From contig JAFUAB010000001.1 of NCBI GenBank assembly GCA_017460885.1, positions 1 to 64,000 of the forward strand: a DNA stretch of 64,000 bases, read 5' to 3'. Below the pieces are notes generated by a model, which saw nothing but the letters and a program-made list of their open reading frames with translations, was not told the DNA's origin and searched no databases. The stretch comes from Lachnospiraceae bacterium. GTDB lineage: Bacteria > Bacillota > Clostridia > Lachnospirales > Lachnospiraceae. The translations under genes and the position numbers were made by a program. Positions 1-8,241 of this stretch are shown here, in pieces (the stretch's first letter is position 1; each line of letters opens with the position of its first letter).

Positions 1-122
1 AACTTGATCATTTGTCTTGCCCAGGCATCCATATGCTGCTTCAGAAAGCCTCGGCGTAGCCCGCTACGCCTGCGTTTTCTTCATTGCATATGAATGCCTG
101 TGCTTCGCCAACTGTTCAAGTT
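1..122. repeat. 122-bp imperfect palindrome
   Basis: The two halves are reverse complements with some mismatches. AACTTGA at 1-7 pairs with TCAAGTT at 116-122, AGGCAT..CATATG near 23-35 pairs with CATATG..ATGCCT near 87-99, and the core GGCGTAGC/GCTACGCC sits at 53-70 with a 2-nt loop. It lies upstream of the sugar operon and no gene covers it. It could be a MITE-like repeat, a transcript-end hairpin of the gene off the left edge, or a structured RNA; the sequence alone does not decide. Confidence 0.75.
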
Positions 123-136
123 ATTTATGAACAGTT
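110..136 (+). repeat. Hairpin overlapping the base of the 122-bp palindrome
   Basis: AACTGTTCA at 110-118 pairs perfectly with TGAACAGTT at 128-136 across a 9-nt loop. It uses bases 116-118, which are also needed to close the outer stem of the large palindrome, so the two folds compete. No long T-run follows, so this is not a canonical terminator. Confidence 0.6.
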
Positions 137-215
137 CCTAATTGACCGACTCAGGAATATGACAGGAACCCAACCGTGGTTTCGCTGAGATAAGTATGAA
201 TAATGATAGGGTAAA

Positions 216-288
216 TGTCAAGCGCTTGACAGAAAATTTAAAAAATTTATGTCAAGCGGTTGGCAGAAAATGATTAAGGTGTTATGCT
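216..288 (+). promoter_or_regulatory. LacI-type operator pair and promoter of the sugar operon
   Basis: A perfect 16-bp palindrome TGTCAAGCGCTTGACA lies at 216-231 and a diverged copy TGTCAAGCGGTTGGCA at 250-265, 34 bp apart. The second copy supplies a -35 hexamer TTGGCA (260-265), followed after 17 bp by a -10 TATGCT (283-288). A third half site, GTCAAG, lies at 292-297. The palindromes have the central CG typical of LacI-family operators. The likely ligand is the LacI-type regulator encoded at 4973-5956. Repression by occlusion of the -35 is inferred. Confidence 0.75.
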
Positions 289-345
289 TGCGTCAAGTGG
301 TAAGGAAAACACGAATTTTTTTTTCAAAGTAATGGAGGTATCAAA

Positions 346-1671
346 ATGAAACTTAAAAGAATTGCTTCACTGGCAATGAGCGTTGTACTTACGGCAGCAG
401 TATTGACAGGCTGCGGCGGAGCATCGGGCGACACACAGAGTGCTTCTGCCGATACGGGCAGCGCAGCAGCAAGCTCCGGCGGATCCGGAGACGGCGTGAC
501 GATCACAATGCTCAATTCCAAGATGGAGATCCAGGAGCAGCTTGAGAAGATCGCAAAGACTTATACGGAGAAGACCGGTGTCGGCCTCGAGGTTTATTAC
601 TCAAGCGATACTATCGCAGCTCACCTGTCCACACGCTACGCATCCAACGAGCCCTACACACTTTCGATGGTAGATGCCAAGGATGTATACTCACTTGCAG
701 CAGAGCATGCGGTTGACTTAAGCTCCGAGAGCTGGGTTGGTAATACTACCGAGGCGATCAGCATAGACGGTAAGGTATACGGATTCCCGGTATGCGTTGA
801 GGCGAGAGGCGTTATCTATAACGGTGACGCTATCAAGAAGATCACGGGCAAGGATTTCGATCCCTCTTCGGTAAGCACACTCGATGCTTTCTCATCACTC
901 ATTGATGAGCTTAAGGCAGGCGGAATGGAAAGTCCTGTCGGAATCATGAAGGAAGACTGGTCTCTGGCAGCACATTATCTTGCAGAGGTATATGAGCAGC
1001 AGAGCGATCCCGACGCGTTTATCAAGGGTCTTCATGAGGGATCAACACATATGGGCGACGATGCGGTATTTAATTCGATGATGGATACCTTTGATGTGCT
1101 CAAGACTAACAACTATGCAGCATCCAGCGCAATCTCCGCAGAGCGTGAGGTTACCGAGCAGAAGCTTGCAGAGGGTGAGATCGCGTTTATGTTTGGCGGT
1201 AACTGGGACTGGTCCGTGATCAATCAGTATGATTACACCGACGGACTCGGCATGATGCCCGTTCCCCAGAATGCCGGCACTGACGCCAACACCAAGCTTG
1301 TCGGAGGCGGTTCCAAATACATCTTCATCGACTCTTCAAGCAACACATCCGAAGCACAGGTTCAGGCTGCAAAGGATTTTCTGAACTGGCTTGTTAACGA
1401 TTCCGAAGGACAGAGCTTCCTGGTTAATGACTGTGCGCTTGTTCCCGCCTTCTCTAATATCACTCTTGAAGTAGCAGATCCTCTGGGCAAGTCTGTTAAG
1501 GCTTATGCCGACAAGGGAGCCCTCATCGGAAACTACAACTATCTTCCCGATGATCATTATGCAAAGCTCGGCGCAGCATTCCAGGAGTATCTTGCAGACC
1601 AGACAAACCGCAGCGAGTTTGCGGATAAGATCGACAGCTACTGGCAGGCAACCACACCTACCGAGCATTGA
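346..1671 (+). CDS. Sugar ABC transporter substrate-binding lipoprotein
   Basis: Extracellular solute-binding protein of the family 1 (sugar) type, 441 aa. It has a basic N-terminus, a hydrophobic segment and a lipobox ending in LTGC, so it should be lipid-anchored outside the membrane. A Ser/Gly/Ala-rich linker precedes the bilobal domain. A GGAGG site lies upstream of the ATG. It is first in an operon with two permeases, GH32, a LacI regulator and GH36, which points to sucrose- or raffinose-type oligosaccharides as ligand; the substrate is inferred from context. No ATPase gene is nearby, so a shared MsmK-type ATPase elsewhere is expected. Confidence 0.88.
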   Translation: MKLKRIASLAMSVVLTAAVLTGCGGASGDTQSASADTGSAAASSGGSGDGVTITMLNSKMEIQEQLEKIAKTYTEKTGVGLEVYYSSDTIAAHLSTRYASNEPYTLSMVDAKDVYSLAAEHAVDLSSESWVGNTTEAISIDGKVYGFPVCVEARGVIYNGDAIKKITGKDFDPSSVSTLDAFSSLIDELKAGGMESPVGIMKEDWSLAAHYLAEVYEQQSDPDAFIKGLHEGSTHMGDDAVFNSMMDTFDVLKTNNYAASSAISAEREVTEQKLAEGEIAFMFGGNWDWSVINQYDYTDGLGMMPVPQNAGTDANTKLVGGGSKYIFIDSSSNTSEAQVQAAKDFLNWLVNDSEGQSFLVNDCALVPAFSNITLEVADPLGKSVKAYADKGALIGNYNYLPDDHYAKLGAAFQEYLADQTNRSEFADKIDSYWQATTPTEH

Positions 1672-1731
1672 TGTCTATAATGCGGCTCATAGCGATATGG
1701 GCCGCAATTCTTATGAAAGTGAGGAAAGGCC

Positions 1732-2607
1732 ATGAAACAAAGCAAGTTTTCTTATAAGCTTTCACAGTTTCTGATGTTTGCCGGACCGGCGGCTCTTCTT
1801 TTTGCCGGTACCGTTATTGTTCCGTTTATCTATGGACTTTATCTTACCTTTACCAGCTGGGACGGAGTTTCCCGCACCAAACCCTTTGTGGGAATGGCCA
1901 ATTACATGGCGGCGTTTTCCGACACGGCATATTGGCAGGCTCTCGGCAGGACGGTATTATATTCCTTCTTCTCGGTCATACTGATCAATATAGTTGCATT
2001 TGCGCTTGCGTATCTTGTGACGAGCGGGGTGAAGGGACAGAATTTCTTCCGCGCAGGATTCTTTATTCCGAACCTGATAGGCGGTATCGTTTTGGGTTAT
2101 GTTTGGAAGTTTGTGTTTAACCGTGCGTTTGTCTCGATCGCCGAGACCTTTGGCGGCAAGGGCGCATCTCTTCTTTCCACACCCCACGGTGCAATGCTGA
2201 GTCTGATAATCGTATCGGTATGGCAGTATGCGGGTTATATGATGCTGATATATGTAGCCGGGTTCATGAGCGTTTCGGAGTCACTTAAGGAAGCCGCCAT
2301 GATCGACGGATGCACACCCGCACAGGCCATGAAGAATGTTACGATCCCGCTTATGCGTTCCAGCTTCGTACAGTGTATCTTCTTAAGCATTACCCGCTGC
2401 TTTATGGTATACGATGTGAACCTGTCACTGACCAAGGGCGAGCCCTTCAATTCCTCGGTAATGGCAGCGATGCATGTGTATAATCAGGCGTTTACCTACA
2501 AGAACTACGGAACCGGTCAGGCCGAGGCACTCATACTGTTTGTGATCTGTGCGGTAGTAGGCGTGACACAGGTATATATCGGTAAGAAAGGGGAGGTGGC
2601 TGCATAA
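1732..2607 (+). CDS. Sugar ABC transporter permease (MalF/MsmF type)
   Basis: Inner-membrane permease of 291 aa with about six hydrophobic helices. It carries the cytoplasmic EAA loop that docks the ATPase (KEAAMIDGCTPAQAMKNVTIP, around residues 187-207). The first helix lies near residues 14-37. It starts 60 nt after the binding-protein gene behind GAGGAAAGG and overlaps the next permease by one base (TAATG), so the two are translationally coupled. It should pair with that permease to form the membrane pore for the sugar delivered by the lipoprotein. Confidence 0.88.
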   Translation: MKQSKFSYKLSQFLMFAGPAALLFAGTVIVPFIYGLYLTFTSWDGVSRTKPFVGMANYMAAFSDTAYWQALGRTVLYSFFSVILINIVAFALAYLVTSGVKGQNFFRAGFFIPNLIGGIVLGYVWKFVFNRAFVSIAETFGGKGASLLSTPHGAMLSLIIVSVWQYAGYMMLIYVAGFMSVSESLKEAAMIDGCTPAQAMKNVTIPLMRSSFVQCIFLSITRCFMVYDVNLSLTKGEPFNSSVMAAMHVYNQAFTYKNYGTGQAEALILFVICAVVGVTQVYIGKKGEVAA

Positions 2608-3467
2608 TGAACGAATCCGAAAAGGCTTTACAGAAAAAGCGTATCATGCATTTTATAATGCTGATAGTTCTCATCATTTTGTTCTTCCTTTTTATCTCTC
2701 CGTTTTTGCTGGTAGTGATAAATGTATTCAAGACCAAGGCCGATATCACCTCGAATCCGCTGGCGCTCATCGGCAAGCATGGCTTCACCGTCAAGAACTT
2801 CCCCGAAGCAATGCGTAAAATGGACTTCTGGAAGGTGTTCTTCAACTCGCTGTGCATAACGGTATTTTCGACGGTCCTGACTATCATTTTCTCTGCAATG
2901 GCAGGTTTCGTGATCGTCAGAAACAAGTGGATAGCATGCACCGCACTGTTCTCGCTGATGATCGCGTCAATGGTAATTCCCTTCCAGGTGCTGATGGTTC
3001 CGTTAGTATCCGTTTACGGAGGGATCTTTGGTGTACTTAACCACAGGCTTACGCTGATCCTGCTGCACGTGGGATTCTCGGTATCGATGGCGACCTTCAT
3101 GTTCCATGGGGCAATACATACCAATATACCCCTGGAGCTGGAGGAGGCGGCATTCCTGGACGGATGCTCCAGATGGCAGACCTTCTGGAAGATAGTATTT
3201 CCTCTGCTTACGCCTACGATAGCGACTGTAGCGATCATAGACGCCATGGCATTCTGGAATGATTACCTGCTTCCGAGCCTCGTTCTGCAGAAAAAGGAAC
3301 TGTATACTATTCCGATAGCGACACAGAGCTTCTACGGAACCTATTCAACGGATATAGGACTTGTAATGGCCGCGCTGCTGCTTGCTATGCTGCCCATCCT
3401 GATACTCTACGTATTCCTTCAGAGGTATATCGTAAAGGGTGTTACATCCGGAGCAGTCAAGGGCTGA
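2607..3467 (+). CDS. Sugar ABC transporter permease (MalG/MsmG type)
   Basis: Second permease of the sugar importer, 286 aa, about six membrane helices. It shows a clear EAA loop (LELEEAAFLDGCSRWQTFWK, around residues 174-193) and an N-terminal helix near residues 15-35. The start overlaps the stop of the upstream permease. A 177-nt gap containing a small hairpin but no convincing gene separates it from the GH32 gene. Family assignment is firm; substrate is inferred from the neighbouring hydrolases. Confidence 0.88.
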   Translation: MNESEKALQKKRIMHFIMLIVLIILFFLFISPFLLVVINVFKTKADITSNPLALIGKHGFTVKNFPEAMRKMDFWKVFFNSLCITVFSTVLTIIFSAMAGFVIVRNKWIACTALFSLMIASMVIPFQVLMVPLVSVYGGIFGVLNHRLTLILLHVGFSVSMATFMFHGAIHTNIPLELEEAAFLDGCSRWQTFWKIVFPLLTPTIATVAIIDAMAFWNDYLLPSLVLQKKELYTIPIATQSFYGTYSTDIGLVMAALLLAMLPILILYVFLQRYIVKGVTSGAVKG

Positions 3468-3644
3468 TACAGGGAAATGTTTACGGAAATGCTGACCAGA
3501 GCGTTTCCTGATGGAGATAATTTTACGGGCTCGTCGTCAGATGAGTCCCGTTTTGATTCATTGCGGTGCTGCAGATATGATAATCCCGGAAGGACGACAG
3601 GCAGCCCGCACACGAGATTTCACAGACCCGATTGGAGAATAAAA

Positions 3645-4955
3645 ATGGAGATTCAGATAAGTGTTACAAAAAAATATATAGCGATCCCGGTATGGACGGA
3701 ACCTGTGGAAGCGGTGTCCTATCATCTTGATATATATGACGGATCCGCAAAGCTGTATCACTGGATGCTGCCGGACGTAAAGTCGGACGGTACGGACCGG
3801 GAGCCCGATTATTATGCCTTTCTTCCCGCATCCCTGCAGGAAAGGGAAAAGACCGGATCCGGAGAAATGCCGGCCGGTCAGCATATCCTCAGGATCGAAA
3901 CCGATGCGCCGTTCTTTGACGGTAAATATATCTACGAGACCGACGAACCCGATTATGCATCAAAGGACAGCGTGGAATGCATTCATTACCATGCATCCTA
4001 CGGCTCCATAAACGATCCCAACGGGATGGTATATGACGGCAGGCTCTGGCATCTGTATCACCAGCATAATCCCATGAACAACCGATGGAGCAATATGACC
4101 TGGGGTCATGCGGTATCCGAAGACCTCGTGCATTTCAGATTCACCGGAGACGTACTTTTTCCGGATGATGAGGGCGTTATTTTTTCCGGGTGCGGCATCG
4201 TCAACGACAGGGAATGCTTCGGACTGGATAAAAATGTGCTTTTGTTCTTTTATACCTATGCCTGTGAAAGGATTGAAAACGGAACGAAAAACCGGTATTT
4301 TACACAGCGTATGGCGTATTCCGTCGACGGGGGCAGCACTCTGGTCAGATATCCGGGTTGGGAGCTTCCGACCATAGAGGGAGAGAACAGGGATCCCAAG
4401 ATTTTCTGGCATAGAGAAAGCAATGCTTATATAATGGTACTGTATCTTACCGGAAACCGTTTCCGGATACTCAGATCCGCTGATCTGGAGAATTGGGAGA
4501 CAACCTGTGAGATGAACCTTCCTCCCATGTGGGAATGTCCCGATCTGCTTCGTTTTTCGGATGATCTATGGGCGTTTGTAAGCGCGGACGGGTATTATCT
4601 GCTGGGAGGCTTTGACGGATATAAATGGACGGCTGAGTCCGGGATGCAGACATTGTATGCGAATGACCTGCCCTATGCCGCGCAGACTTTCTCGGGGACG
4701 GATGGACGCACAATCCAGGTTTCATGGATCAGAACCGTTAACAAAGGAGAGAACTGGCACGGTATGATGACCGTTCCGAGAGAGCTCTCATTGGGAACGG
4801 ATGAAAACGGCCCCTACATCCGTCAGAGTTTTGTAAAAGAAGCGTTATCTTATATAAAAAAGAATAAAGAAGGGGCAGCTGTGATAGAGGACAGATATAT
4901 CAGGGAGTCGCTGGATGAACGCGGCAGGATCCTCTCCGTGGAACAGCTGTTTTAG
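3645..4955 (+). CDS. GH32 beta-fructosidase (sucrose/fructan hydrolase)
   Basis: Glycoside hydrolase family 32, 436 aa, no signal peptide, so probably cytoplasmic cleavage of terminal fructose. The three family motifs are present: NDPNG (123-127, nucleophile D124), RDP (249-251, transition-state Asp) and WECPD (296-300, acid/base E297). I chose ATG 3645 because TTGGAG precedes it; upstream in-frame sequence is not family-like. About 120 residues precede the propeller and the protein ends soon after it, leaving little room for the usual C-terminal beta-sandwich. Between the permeases and a LacI regulator, it would handle the fructose end of sucrose or raffinose. Confidence 0.85.
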   Translation: MEIQISVTKKYIAIPVWTEPVEAVSYHLDIYDGSAKLYHWMLPDVKSDGTDREPDYYAFLPASLQEREKTGSGEMPAGQHILRIETDAPFFDGKYIYETDEPDYASKDSVECIHYHASYGSINDPNGMVYDGRLWHLYHQHNPMNNRWSNMTWGHAVSEDLVHFRFTGDVLFPDDEGVIFSGCGIVNDRECFGLDKNVLLFFYTYACERIENGTKNRYFTQRMAYSVDGGSTLVRYPGWELPTIEGENRDPKIFWHRESNAYIMVLYLTGNRFRILRSADLENWETTCEMNLPPMWECPDLLRFSDDLWAFVSADGYYLLGGFDGYKWTAESGMQTLYANDLPYAAQTFSGTDGRTIQVSWIRTVNKGENWHGMMTVPRELSLGTDENGPYIRQSFVKEALSYIKKNKEGAAVIEDRYIRESLDERGRILSVEQLF

Positions 4956-4972
4956 AGAAAAGGTACAGACCA

Positions 4973-5956
4973 ATGGCAAATGTTACTATCAAAGATGTGG
5001 CCCGGGATGCCGGAGTGGCTGTTGAAACCGTTTCCAGGGTACTTAATAACAGGGGCTATATCAGTCAGAAGACCAGGGACAAGGTCGAAGCCTCAATGAA
5101 GCGTATAGGATATATACCGAATTCCTTTGCGCAGGGATTGTCCAAAAAAAAGATGGACTGCATCGCAGTCATAGTTCCGCATATAGTTCACCCGTATTTT
5201 TCAACGGTAATCTCCGAACTTGAAAATGTCGCAAGCGAGAGAGGATATAAGGTATTTGTTTATAATTCCGGCGGTGATAAGAATAAAGAGAAATATCTGC
5301 TGAAATTATGCCAGAGCAGCTTCATCTCGGGTGTTCTGCTTTTTTCCTCGGAGATCTCGGCGAGGTTTCTTAAAAGTGTCCAGCTTCCGGTCGTGCTGGT
5401 GGAGAGAGGCCCCGTAGGCAATTCCGTTAATGTGCAGTGTGACAATGTGACCGGCGGAGGGCTGGCTGCACGGCATCTCATATCCAAAGGCTGCAAAAGA
5501 CCGATAGTGATCGGGACGGCAAATACTGAGGGTATGCCCGGTGACAAGAGAGAAGAAGAGTTTACCGAAGTGTGTGCCCGGTCGGACGTGGATGTTGTAA
5601 GCTACCGCGCTTCGGAGGATCAGTATGCGTCACTGGATTATCACGCCGAGATCGAGAAGGCGCTTGAGGAGAATCCCGGCTGTGACGGCATATTTGCGAC
5701 TTCCGATCTGATAGCGGCGCAGGTGATACAGATATGCCACAGGAGGAACATCCGTATTCCGGAGGATATCAAGCTGATCGGGTTTGATGATGTACCGCTG
5801 GCGGGGCTGCTGACGCCTGCCCTCACGACGATACGACAGCCGATACACGACATCGTAAAGTGCGCGGTGGATTCGATAGAGAGGCTGAGCGAGGGAGAGA
5901 CGACCGAAAGGAATATTATTCTGCCTGTGGAGCTGGTTGAGCGGGAATCTACGTAG
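4973..5956 (+). CDS. LacI-family transcriptional regulator
   Basis: 327 aa, with an N-terminal LacI helix-turn-helix (VTIKDVARDAGVAVETVSRV, from residue 4) and hinge, followed by a periplasmic-binding-like effector domain that ends in the usual DDVPLAGLLTPALTTIRQP stretch. It lies 17 nt after the GH32 gene inside the sugar operon. Likely target: the palindromes at 216-265 upstream of the binding-protein gene. It is probably a repressor released by the imported sugar or a hydrolysis product; the effector is not identifiable from sequence. Confidence 0.9.
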   Translation: MANVTIKDVARDAGVAVETVSRVLNNRGYISQKTRDKVEASMKRIGYIPNSFAQGLSKKKMDCIAVIVPHIVHPYFSTVISELENVASERGYKVFVYNSGGDKNKEKYLLKLCQSSFISGVLLFSSEISARFLKSVQLPVVLVERGPVGNSVNVQCDNVTGGGLAARHLISKGCKRPIVIGTANTEGMPGDKREEEFTEVCARSDVDVVSYRASEDQYASLDYHAEIEKALEENPGCDGIFATSDLIAAQVIQICHRRNIRIPEDIKLIGFDDVPLAGLLTPALTTIRQPIHDIVKCAVDSIERLSEGETTERNIILPVELVEREST

Positions 5957-5959
5957 GGG

Positions 5960-5989
5960 GATGCACCGGAGAACCGTCCCCGGTGCATC
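5960..5989. repeat. REP-like hairpin with CCGTCCCCGG motif
   Basis: GATGCACCGG (5960-5969) and CCGGTGCATC (5980-5989) form a perfect 10-bp stem with a 10-nt loop. It sits between the regulator and the GH36 gene and has no T-run, so it is not a standard terminator. The loop and 3' arm carry CCGTCCCCGG (5974-5983), a motif that recurs in other intergenic gaps: 20036-20045, 22882-22890, 24403-24411 and, diverged, 24433-24442. Confidence 0.7.
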
Positions 5990-6011
5990 TGATGATATGG
6001 AGGAATGAACA

Positions 6012-8240
6012 ATGGCAATAACATATGATGAAGCAAAACGGCTTTTCTGTCTGACAACGCGTAATACCGAGTATCAGATTAAGATCAATGATATAGGTAT
6101 TCCCGTTCACGCCTATTACGGGCGGAGGATCGGTGGATCCGATATGAGCAGGCAGCTGGCGCAGGCCGACAGGGGCTTTTCGGGGAATCCATATGAATGC
6201 AGGCTTGACAGAGGACTGTCACTTGATACCATGCCTCAGGAGTATACCGGTGCCAATGTCGGTGATATGCGTGTGAGCGCCCTTGAACTCAGTGGGATCG
6301 GGGGAAGCATGAGCTGTGATCTCAGATATGCGGGTCATGACATCAGACACGGCAAGTATACGCTGAAGGGTCTTCCGTATGTAAGGGAGAAGAGCGGTGC
6401 CGGAGATAAAACCGATACCCTTGAAATAACACTGACTGATACGATAGCACAGATCGAGGTCAGGCTTCTTTACGGTGTTTTTGAAGATAAGGATGTCATA
6501 ACCAGAACAGCGCTGATCCGGAATACCGGAACAGAAAAGATCGTATTGAACAAGGCCGCATCGATGTGCATTGATTTCCCATATGCAGACCTGGATCTGA
6601 TACATTTCCACGGACGGCACTGCATGGAGAGACAGTTTGAGCGGACTGCCATCGGTCATGACTGTATATCAGTCGGATCACGCAGAGGTATGTCCAGCCA
6701 TCATAACAATCCCTTTGTGATACTCGCAGACCGTAACACCACCGAAAATTGCGGAGACGCATACGGTTTTATGCTCATGTACTCGGGGAACCACCGGGCC
6801 GAAACGGAAAAGGACTTTCTTGACAGCACCAGGCTTGTGATGGGAATAAATGATGCCAATTTCTGCTGGCATCTGGAGCCGGGTGAGGAATTCACTGCGC
6901 CGGAAGTGATCATGACTTATACGCGGGAAGGCTTAAACCGTCTGAGCGGCAATTATCACCGTATAATACGTGAAAACGTGATCGACGGTAAATATTTCGA
7001 TATAAAGAGATCTGTTCTGATCAACAACTGGGAAGCCACATATTTTGATTTCAATACGGAGAAGATCCTCAGGCTGGCGGATGAAGCCCATGCTCTCGGA
7101 ATAGATATGCTGGTTCTGGACGATGGCTGGTTCGGAAAGCGCAATGATGACAACACCGGTCTCGGTGACTGGTTTGTAAATGAGGAAAAGCTTCCGGGAG
7201 GCCTTAAGGTTATTGCCGACGAGGTAAACAAAAGGGGAATGAAATTCGGTCTGTGGTTTGAGCCCGAGATGGTCAATGAGGATTCGGAGCTGTACAGGGC
7301 TCACCCCGACTGGGCGCTGGCAGATCCCGGCAGGAAGCCGATGCTTTCCAGAAACCAGATGGTGCTCGATATGTCGAGAGAGGATGTCAGGGATTATCTT
7401 TTTGATTCCATCAGCCGGGTGCTTGGCAGCGCAAATATCGAATATGTCAAATGGGACTTCAACAGATCCGTCGCCAATTTTTTTTCGCATAAGCTTCCGG
7501 CCGAAAGGCAGGGAGAGCTTGGCCATCGCTTTGTGCTGGGGACCTACGAATTGCTGGACAGGCTGCTTAAAGCCTTCCCGAAGCTGATGATAGAAGGCTG
7601 CGCGGGCGGAGGCGGCAGGTTTGATGCCGGAATGCTGTTTTACTGTCCGCAGATATGGACATCCGACAATACCGACCCGATAGCGAGACTGAAGATCCAG
7701 TCCGGAACCTCCTACGGATATCCGCCGTGCACTATGGGAGCGCACGTATCGGCATCGCCCAACCATCAGACCAGGAGAGGGACCGATATAAACACGAGAA
7801 GCATTGTGGCACAGTCAGGGACCTTCGGATATGAGCTGGATCTGTCATCAATATCCGATGAAGATAAGAATGAGATCAGAAAACAGATTGATGATTTTCG
7901 TAAATATGATAAACTGACAAGGAACGGCGACTACTACAGACTGAACGGATCCGGCAGCGGTGACGGCTTCACCTGTTGGGAGTTTGTTTCTACGGACCGT
8001 AATGAAGCGCTGGTGAGCATAGTCGTAACGGATACGGAGGCAAACGCAAAATTTCCGTATGTACGTTTACGGGGACTGGACGAGGACTCGATATACAGTA
8101 TTGAAGGGACGGATACAGAGTTTACCGGAGCAGCACTTATGTACGGAGGCTTTGTCTTTGGTGAGCTGATGCTGTCCGACAGATATTATAAGGACGAGTA
8201 TCCGTCCATGCAGGTTCATTTCGTGAGGAAGGACATATAA
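6012..8240 (+). CDS. GH36 alpha-galactosidase
   Basis: 742 aa, the usual length for family 36 (RafA/AgaR-like) alpha-galactosidase, which removes terminal alpha-1,6-galactose from raffinose or melibiose. An N-terminal beta-supersandwich (about 1-330) is followed by the catalytic barrel, where KWDFNR holds the nucleophile D482 and SDNTDP the acid/base D552, and a short C-terminal beta-domain. No signal peptide, so cytoplasmic. GGAGG lies upstream of the ATG. With GH32 and the importer it gives a complete intracellular raffinose route to galactose, glucose and fructose; the pathway is inferred. Confidence 0.92.
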   Translation: MAITYDEAKRLFCLTTRNTEYQIKINDIGIPVHAYYGRRIGGSDMSRQLAQADRGFSGNPYECRLDRGLSLDTMPQEYTGANVGDMRVSALELSGIGGSMSCDLRYAGHDIRHGKYTLKGLPYVREKSGAGDKTDTLEITLTDTIAQIEVRLLYGVFEDKDVITRTALIRNTGTEKIVLNKAASMCIDFPYADLDLIHFHGRHCMERQFERTAIGHDCISVGSRRGMSSHHNNPFVILADRNTTENCGDAYGFMLMYSGNHRAETEKDFLDSTRLVMGINDANFCWHLEPGEEFTAPEVIMTYTREGLNRLSGNYHRIIRENVIDGKYFDIKRSVLINNWEATYFDFNTEKILRLADEAHALGIDMLVLDDGWFGKRNDDNTGLGDWFVNEEKLPGGLKVIADEVNKRGMKFGLWFEPEMVNEDSELYRAHPDWALADPGRKPMLSRNQMVLDMSREDVRDYLFDSISRVLGSANIEYVKWDFNRSVANFFSHKLPAERQGELGHRFVLGTYELLDRLLKAFPKLMIEGCAGGGGRFDAGMLFYCPQIWTSDNTDPIARLKIQSGTSYGYPPCTMGAHVSASPNHQTRRGTDINTRSIVAQSGTFGYELDLSSISDEDKNEIRKQIDDFRKYDKLTRNGDYYRLNGSGSGDGFTCWEFVSTDRNEALVSIVVTDTEANAKFPYVRLRGLDEDSIYSIEGTDTEFTGAALMYGGFVFGELMLSDRYYKDEYPSMQVHFVRKDI

Positions 8241-8241
8241 A

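Noticed and set aside
216-265. CcpA catabolite-response element
   Set aside because: The palindromes are longer and spaced differently from the cre consensus; a LacI-family gene in the same operon is the better match.
3477-3644. Possible 56-residue N-terminal extension of the GH32 protein
   Set aside because: The extension has no domain character, and a good ribosome site precedes ATG 3645.
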